Below, piece by piece: positions 58,501 to 64,000 of a stretch of 64,000 nucleotides of DNA. Under the pieces are notes generated by a model. That model saw nothing but the letters and a program-made list of their open reading frames with translations. It was not told where the DNA came from and did not search any database. Within the stretch, counting starts at the first letter, position 1; each line of letters opens with the position of its first letter. A program made the position numbers and the translations under genes. This DNA is from Polytrichum commune (taxonomy: Eukaryota; Streptophyta; Polytrichopsida; Polytrichales; Polytrichaceae): contig OX485808.1 in assembly GCA_950295325.1 (NCBI GenBank), positions 25,562,527-25,626,526 of the forward strand. The letters run 5' to 3'.

Positions 58501-61449
58501 AATTGCAACATGTGAAGCCAAAGTCCTATGCACGTGTTTCTATACTCAACCTAACTGAGACTAATGCATATAACATGAAGCCACCGAAATTTTATTTGAC
58601 CGGCTTATTTAGATGTTAATCTCCCAGGAACTTCGGCGAACTCTAGGGCCGCCCATTTTGAGAGTGCCAAAAAGTGAGACGAATCCCAAGACGTTGGAAT
58701 CAAAAGTGCTACCATGTAGACATCCATATCTACCGCAAGTGAACCTTTTTTGGGGACCCGTGCAAAGGATTTGGTCTGAACTTCAAGGTTCCGAGCACTC
58801 TCATGGGTGGATAATGTCGGGATTGGGGATGTAACTTAGCGGTCCTTCAATATCAGCTTTCAAGCAGTATTCTTGAACTGACGTTCGGTTAAATTACCTA
58901 AAGAGTGAGTCTAATTCAAGGATTGGTTTAGAAAGTTGAATGTGTCTACTCATTAGAGACGTGGGTGAGCCATCAACTTTGATTGTGCCATACGTGAAAT
59001 GTACAGTTACATGGTTCAAGGTAAGCTGCACTTCAGACAAACTCTAATCAACCAACAAACAAACCATTTATATACGAGTCCCAAGAACACATGTGCTTGA
59101 GTTAGCTTCCACGAAGGTTTTGATGCAAAGGGGATCCACCAGGCTGCCAGAGTCCCCATTTGCGTTTCAAAATGGTGAATATCTACATCCAGTATCTTTC
59201 TGGACACATACATATGCGCATTATGTGCGTACCCAATATTAATTGTAAAAAAATTCTCAGAGTTTTTGTGGTGGAAAAACTTATCCCAAAAGCTTCACCC
59301 AACTTTCAAAATAGCTCCAATACACAACGAGCTAACAAGCTCGTAGTAGAAAGTTTTCTCAAAAAGTGTTCAAACCCACAGTTTTCGTCCCTCTTTCAGA
59401 GACTTTACATATAATTCCAATGTAGAGGAACACATGCACCTCTACTCTCTGTGGTTCCATGAATGCTCATGGGATCACTCAAGAGGTTTTAAAAAACCAC
59501 ATGGAACAAAATGTAAGGTCCCATATAATCTTTGCACTTGATTAATTTGAAAGTACATCAAGTCTGGGAATCTCATTTAAAGAATATATGCAAAATATGA
59601 TAGAAGTATCCATCACAATTTTTGCGTATTCTAATTATACATGTATCATTTATAGCCCCCGAAAGTATCCTTTTGTTGCAGGCGGTATAAACAAAATACA
59701 CATAGTGCACCCCGATGCATGAATGTTTGGAAGTTGGCAGTTGGTGCGTGGTTACCACTTGTGACAAGAAAAAACACTATCAATATCACATTCTTCATAA
59801 AACTAAGGGACATGGCATATAGAATGCTCAAGAGTTGAATTGGCATGCCAGTTTTATGAGAGTTGAAGGATGCACCCTTGGGGATGCACTCATTGTTAGA
59901 GTTGGGAATCACGTGAGTACATGATCATGAAATAAATGCCCCTAATGTACAAGATTGTTTCCTCCTAAAAATGATAAACATACAAATATGTAGCCAGAAA
60001 ATCCCCTCGAATTCATACACAAGTCGAAAATAAATTATTCATATAGACCCCCATGATATGTATACGCCAAAAAGATGATATGAAAAATATGGCTCAAATA
60101 CTCTTAACAAGACATATTTATTTATCATTGATGAAATGATTGAACACTCATTCATCCATTGGTGTAACTCATACAAATTTGATTTTAGATTATAAATCAT
60201 TATAGCCAATGCAATGCAATGACTTCATTTGGACCTCTTGTAGATTACCCACTTGATTATAATTGACTATGGGCCTAAAGGTGGAGATACAACTTGAATT
60301 ATATGAATACTACGCCTAGTATATTTATAAAGCTAGAATAAAGAATACCCGTACCTTATGTATATTTTGTAACCTAGGCACAAATAATACCCATTTTGTG
60401 CACCCACGTGGGTCCATATAGGCCACATTGAGTGCACCCCCCAAGTATGCACCAGAGGAATACTGTGACTTGGTAAACCAAGTGGCCGTGGCTTGTGGTT
60501 GGCGTTTCTCTTGTTTTGTGAGTTCTAGGGTGCATGGTAAAAAAACATGGCATCATATGGACCGAAGCCTTGGATAGCTTGCATAATTGTGTGTAGAGCA
60601 TTGGGTGATCAAAATAAACTTTTGGAACATTATACACATTAGACTTCATGCTCTGGAAAACTGATTAGTTAGAGAGATGTTTTTTGAGATTATTTTCTTC
60701 TCTCAAACTCATGCACTTAAACATGTTCCAAAAAGTTTAAGAAGCATCATGATATCCAACTGAGACTAGCCTTAACCAATGTTGGACTAGTAAATAGGTG
60801 ATTAACATGGTATCAAATATCAACATGAATAATGACATCAAAAAACCTACATGGAGGTATCAAAATTGTAATACTAGTTAAATATTAATATTCAATAGGT
60901 ATCTCAGTTGAGGGAATTCTTATTTGGATCTATATATTTCTGAACCATATTGGTACTAGGGCAATTTTCACCTCACACTTGTCCAATGGGGCTACAATTA
61001 ACACAAAATTTTCTGCAACTCATTCAAGAATAATGTGAATTCCATTTGTTTAATTGCATAACTTGATTCACAAAAAGTAAGAGACTGTGTGAATGTGACT
61101 CAATACTAAATTCTCCCACTTTTCTCGTGCCTTGATAAACTATGATTCTGTAACTCTATACCTGTACAACCAAGTTTAATGGCTTTGAACTTATTCAAAG
61201 AGGTAAACTTATGATGCACGGTTCCGGTGCAGTTGGTGACTTCTTGGGCACTCTTCAAATTGCAACAGCCCTGGAAATAGAGAAGCCATGGATCCTGTTC
61301 TTTGTGGATAACTTACAACAACACTGGAATCTCATGAAGAATGAATTGGCTCTCAGGTCACACCCCCCTCACACACTTCAACTATTGGCTCTGTCCTAGT
61401 AGAGCTAGTGCAGAGGAGCTTTTGGTTCCCTTTTATTCCTCATTCATAT
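55522..61449. other. Gene-poor intergenic DNA
   Basis: About 6 kb of AT-rich sequence. ORFs are short, overlap on both strands and lack domain-like composition. A family 4 fragment lies at 58.2 kb. I see no RNA genes. Confidence 0.55.
58215..58345 (-). repeat. Dispersed repeat family 4, fragment
   Basis: AGCACTCAAATACATGTGTC and CGCTTAAGAAGAGTGACCGC correspond to the CACTCAAATATTGGTGTCCC part of the 30.1-kb copy. Confidence 0.4.
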
Positions 61450-61670
61450 CATAACAGAGTCTGGGGAGATTTTTGGGCATAAACGGTCAAGATCCTAGTG
61501 TTTCCAAAGTCCAACCCCTTACTTTGGATAATCGATTGTTCTTTCGCTTTGTCATCTTTCGCTTTTTCTTTATCAGTTTGAGGTATATTCCCCAAATTCC
61601 TCTAAGTTGATGGGCAAATTTCCTGAAGTTTTGAACTTCAACCACTTCATCTGTAACTGGCGTTTAGTTT
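61450..61670 (+). repeat. Dispersed repeat family 5, copy 2
   Basis: GGGGAGATTTTTGGGCATAA, ATCCTAGTGTTTCCAAAG, TTTATCAGTTTGAGGTATAT, GTTTTGAACTTCAACC and CACTTCATCTGTAA follow the order of copy 1 with part of the middle missing. Confidence 0.6.
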
Positions 61671-61930
61671 TCCTTGTTCGTTGGTTCATGAATTTGTTCC
61701 TGATTGAAAGTATGTGGATGAATGTAGAAACTAGATAATTAATTTTGTTGCCACAAAGTTAACTTAATATAACTCGAAATTCATTTAAGAAATTACATAG
61801 AATTATCTAGAACTTAAGTTACCTTTCACTCTTAAGATAAGCATCCCATGGGGGGAGCTATAAACATCACACATTTTTACTCTCCTTAGCATATTACAAC
61901 ACAATAACTTTCAACCAATTATCAATATTT

Positions 61931-62206
61931 CTAATGGGCATAGCACCTTGTTTGATTTGAAAAGATGTTGACGGCTTGAACATCTGAGGTGATGAGGGGT
62001 TTATAGTGTCTGGCCCACCTTCCTGGAATTAAAATTACGTAGGCTTCTTCGATCACAAAAATAATGTGTTGCGGTACAACATGATAAACATCACCGGGAA
62101 CCAAAATGTCTAAAATACCACTAGAAACTTTCAATGATAGATCTGGATGAAGACACAACTTGGACAGCTCCGACTTCCACAATGTTTGGAACTCATTGGC
62201 AGACAT
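61931..62206 (-). CDS. Unidentified 91-codon ORF with protein-like composition
   Basis: Starts ATG at 62206. The residues LWKSELSKLCLHPDLSLKV, PGDVYHVVPQHIIFVIEEAY and PGRWARHYKPLITSDVQAV look like a folded protein rather than random translation. I do not recognise the family. It may be an exon or a fragment of a transposon or host gene; no neighbouring exon was convincing. Confidence 0.3.
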   Translation of the reverse strand: MSANEFQTLWKSELSKLCLHPDLSLKVSSGILDILVPGDVYHVVPQHIIFVIEEAYVILIPGRWARHYKPLITSDVQAVNIFSNQTRCYAH

Positions 62207-64000
62207 TTAAATGCATTGAGAACAAGGAAGATGATTTACAAACATCAAGAAGGTAATGATGGAACTTACCAACCCGGGGTGGCAACACTTGTATAAGAAG
62301 CAAGGGTCACCAGCTTAAGAAGACAAATTGAAACTGAAATTTATAATATAGAAATGTATAATAACCTTATCATAAGTTATAATAAGATATTTGAAGAAAA
62401 GAGTTGCACCTATTATTTCTAATAAGTTATAAATGAGAATATGCTTACCATGTTACTTGAAACTTAGAATGCTCAATCCATTTGAAGTTACTTGAGTTTT
62501 ATGCGAGTTCGATGTACACCTACAATCATTTAGCTGGGTAGAGCACACATAAAGTTCGGAGTTGGACATTATCAAGCACTCAAATCTAATGGATTATTAC
62601 GACAACAACTAGGAGTGCAAATGCAAATTGATATCCATTTGCAAATCCAAAGTTATGGTTTGATTCTTTTGCAGATTGATGAGATTAGATTGTTATCTCC
62701 AACCTCCTTTTTGCCAACTAAAAAGTAGAGATGAGACAAAGATACCATAATCATCTATAATATGATATAATGCTTGTTTGTGGAGATTTTCTTAAATTGG
62801 AATCGAAAGGTGTTTAATCCTAAATGAAGAGAAAAAACTTGACAAACATGAGTTGTGAAGGTACGTAAGAAGATACACCTATGAACTCAACTCTAAAGCT
62901 TCATAAGAGAAACAACTTGGGAAGAGCTTATCATGTTTAGAGGTAATGAATCATGAGAACTTGAAAGTTCTCATGCTTGCTTCATGAGTTGTTTCATGCA
63001 AAATTTGGTATTTTGTTATAATTGTTTATGCTTCAATCAAGGACTCATGTATTGCTACATAATCTAGACTTGTTAGGGACATAATCTATTACTCAAGTAG
63101 TTGCCCATTTCACCGCCCACACATAGGTCACACAAAACACCAACAACACCAACACTAATGCAAGCCCAAGCCCCCTCGCGACCCTCAAACCCTAGACCCT
63201 AAACCGTGCCCTAAGTCTTTCTAGAAGCTACCCTTCACATCCATTTTCAAAAAAAAAATCAATTTTTTTAATATAATTTTATAAATTCTAAGAAAGAAAA
63301 TATTAAGGTAGGGGGTTTGGACAATGACCCCCGCATAAGAAAACTACTTATAATAAGTTCTAAAATTATTTTGGAGGTCCATTTTTTTTTTTATTTGAAC
63401 ATTTATGGTGTCATTGGATTCCTCTCAATAACCTCTTTCTACACATGTTGTTTGTCTTTACATAATAACAAATTGTAAACACTTAGATGCATTAGAAGGG
63501 AATAATAAGGGGTTGTCTTTGAACGAATTGAAGAGTTGCCGCCCCAAGCTTACGAAGAATGTCTACATCTACTAAATTAACATTGTAGGCTCAACATGTT
63601 GAAGCATCTCATCCAAGCCTAGCTGCTTAAGCATGACCAGTGGCATCCTCCATAACCTCTGAAAGTCCGCAAGATGGCCAATTACAAGGGAATGAAATTC
63701 ATTTTAAAGACTAGGAAGTGAAAAGGCTTGTGGGACTAAAAATATATCAAGATGACAAACTAGCTTAAACCCTAGAGTGGCAAAGTGTGGTAGCATCCAT
63801 GATAGAAACAATAATATTGACTTGATGGTCCAATTGAAAAGAAGACTTGAGACTCCATAATACCACATTCTCAAATAGTGATTGAAATTTATGTTGAATG
63901 AAGTTATATATAAGGGACACTCTAGCACAAAGTTTGCCTCATTTTCAATTGCATTATAAGAGCAAAAGTGGCATAATCTTATTATTTATAAACATAAGGA
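62207..64000. other. AT-rich intergenic DNA to window end
   Basis: No supported gene. A TTTAGGG-like or CCCTAAA word pair occurs once at 63189-63203 (ACCCTAGACCCTAAACC), too short to be a telomeric tract. Confidence 0.55.

Noticed and set aside
63189-63203. CCCTAAA telomere-like word
   Set aside because: Single imperfect occurrence, not a tandem tract.
1-64000. CRISPR arrays, rRNA genes, operons
   Set aside because: No array of short identical repeats with unique spacers and no rRNA core sequences; spliced genes and plant retroelements make bacterial features unlikely.

Overview
The window is nuclear DNA of a land plant. Its genes have spliced GT-AG introns, one encodes a plastid-division FtsZ1 with a plastid transit-like N-terminus, another is a plant SDP1-type patatin protein, and the 3' half is decayed LTR-retrotransposon sequence with nested insertions. 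A seed-free plant (lycophyte, fern or bryophyte grade) seems plausible from divergence, but I cannot fix the species from the sequence.

Positions 1-28.2 kb hold host genes. First comes the 3' part of a very large ZFYVE26/spastizin-like gene on the + strand (19 exons in view, 1,075 codons plus stop at 12282). FtsZ1 follows on + (six exons, 437 aa). Two genes then lie on the - strand: an SDP1-like patatin protein (five exons, about 802 aa) and, immediately upstream of it, an unrecognised membrane protein (five exons, 445 aa). Only 84 bp separate these last two, and a frame-compatible splice could fuse them. The SDP1-like protein is otherwise complete but has lost both residues of the lipase Ser/Asp dyad. 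Host introns are loaded with at least four families of short dispersed repeats, one of them a near full-length palindrome (fold-back/MITE type) present six times.

Positions 28.2-38 kb are intergenic: a 205-bp tandem array upstream of the membrane-protein gene, several copies of a dispersed repeat family and no convincing gene.

Positions 38.4-47.9 kb hold the most unusual object, a decayed Ty3/gypsy-type retrotransposon on the - strand. Its order is gag, zinc knuckles, protease, a complete-looking C5-cytosine DNA methyltransferase domain, reverse transcriptase, RNase H, integrase, and a C-terminal PHD finger. A writer-like domain and a chromatin-reader-like domain thus sit in one mobile element. 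Its reverse transcriptase is split by a 2.1-kb DNA transposon with clean 8-bp target duplications. Most in-frame stops in the retroelement look like C-to-T or G-to-A changes.

Positions 48.3-52.2 kb hold a second, gag-only-looking element with a coiled-coil, Ser/Pro-rich ORF and an extreme excess of the CCGGA motif in coding and non-coding parts. From 53 to 64 kb is repeat-rich intergenic DNA with a well-preserved Tourist/PIF-Harbinger-like MITE (TTA target duplication) and one unexplained 91-codon ORF. No rRNA or tRNA genes, CRISPR arrays or operons were found.
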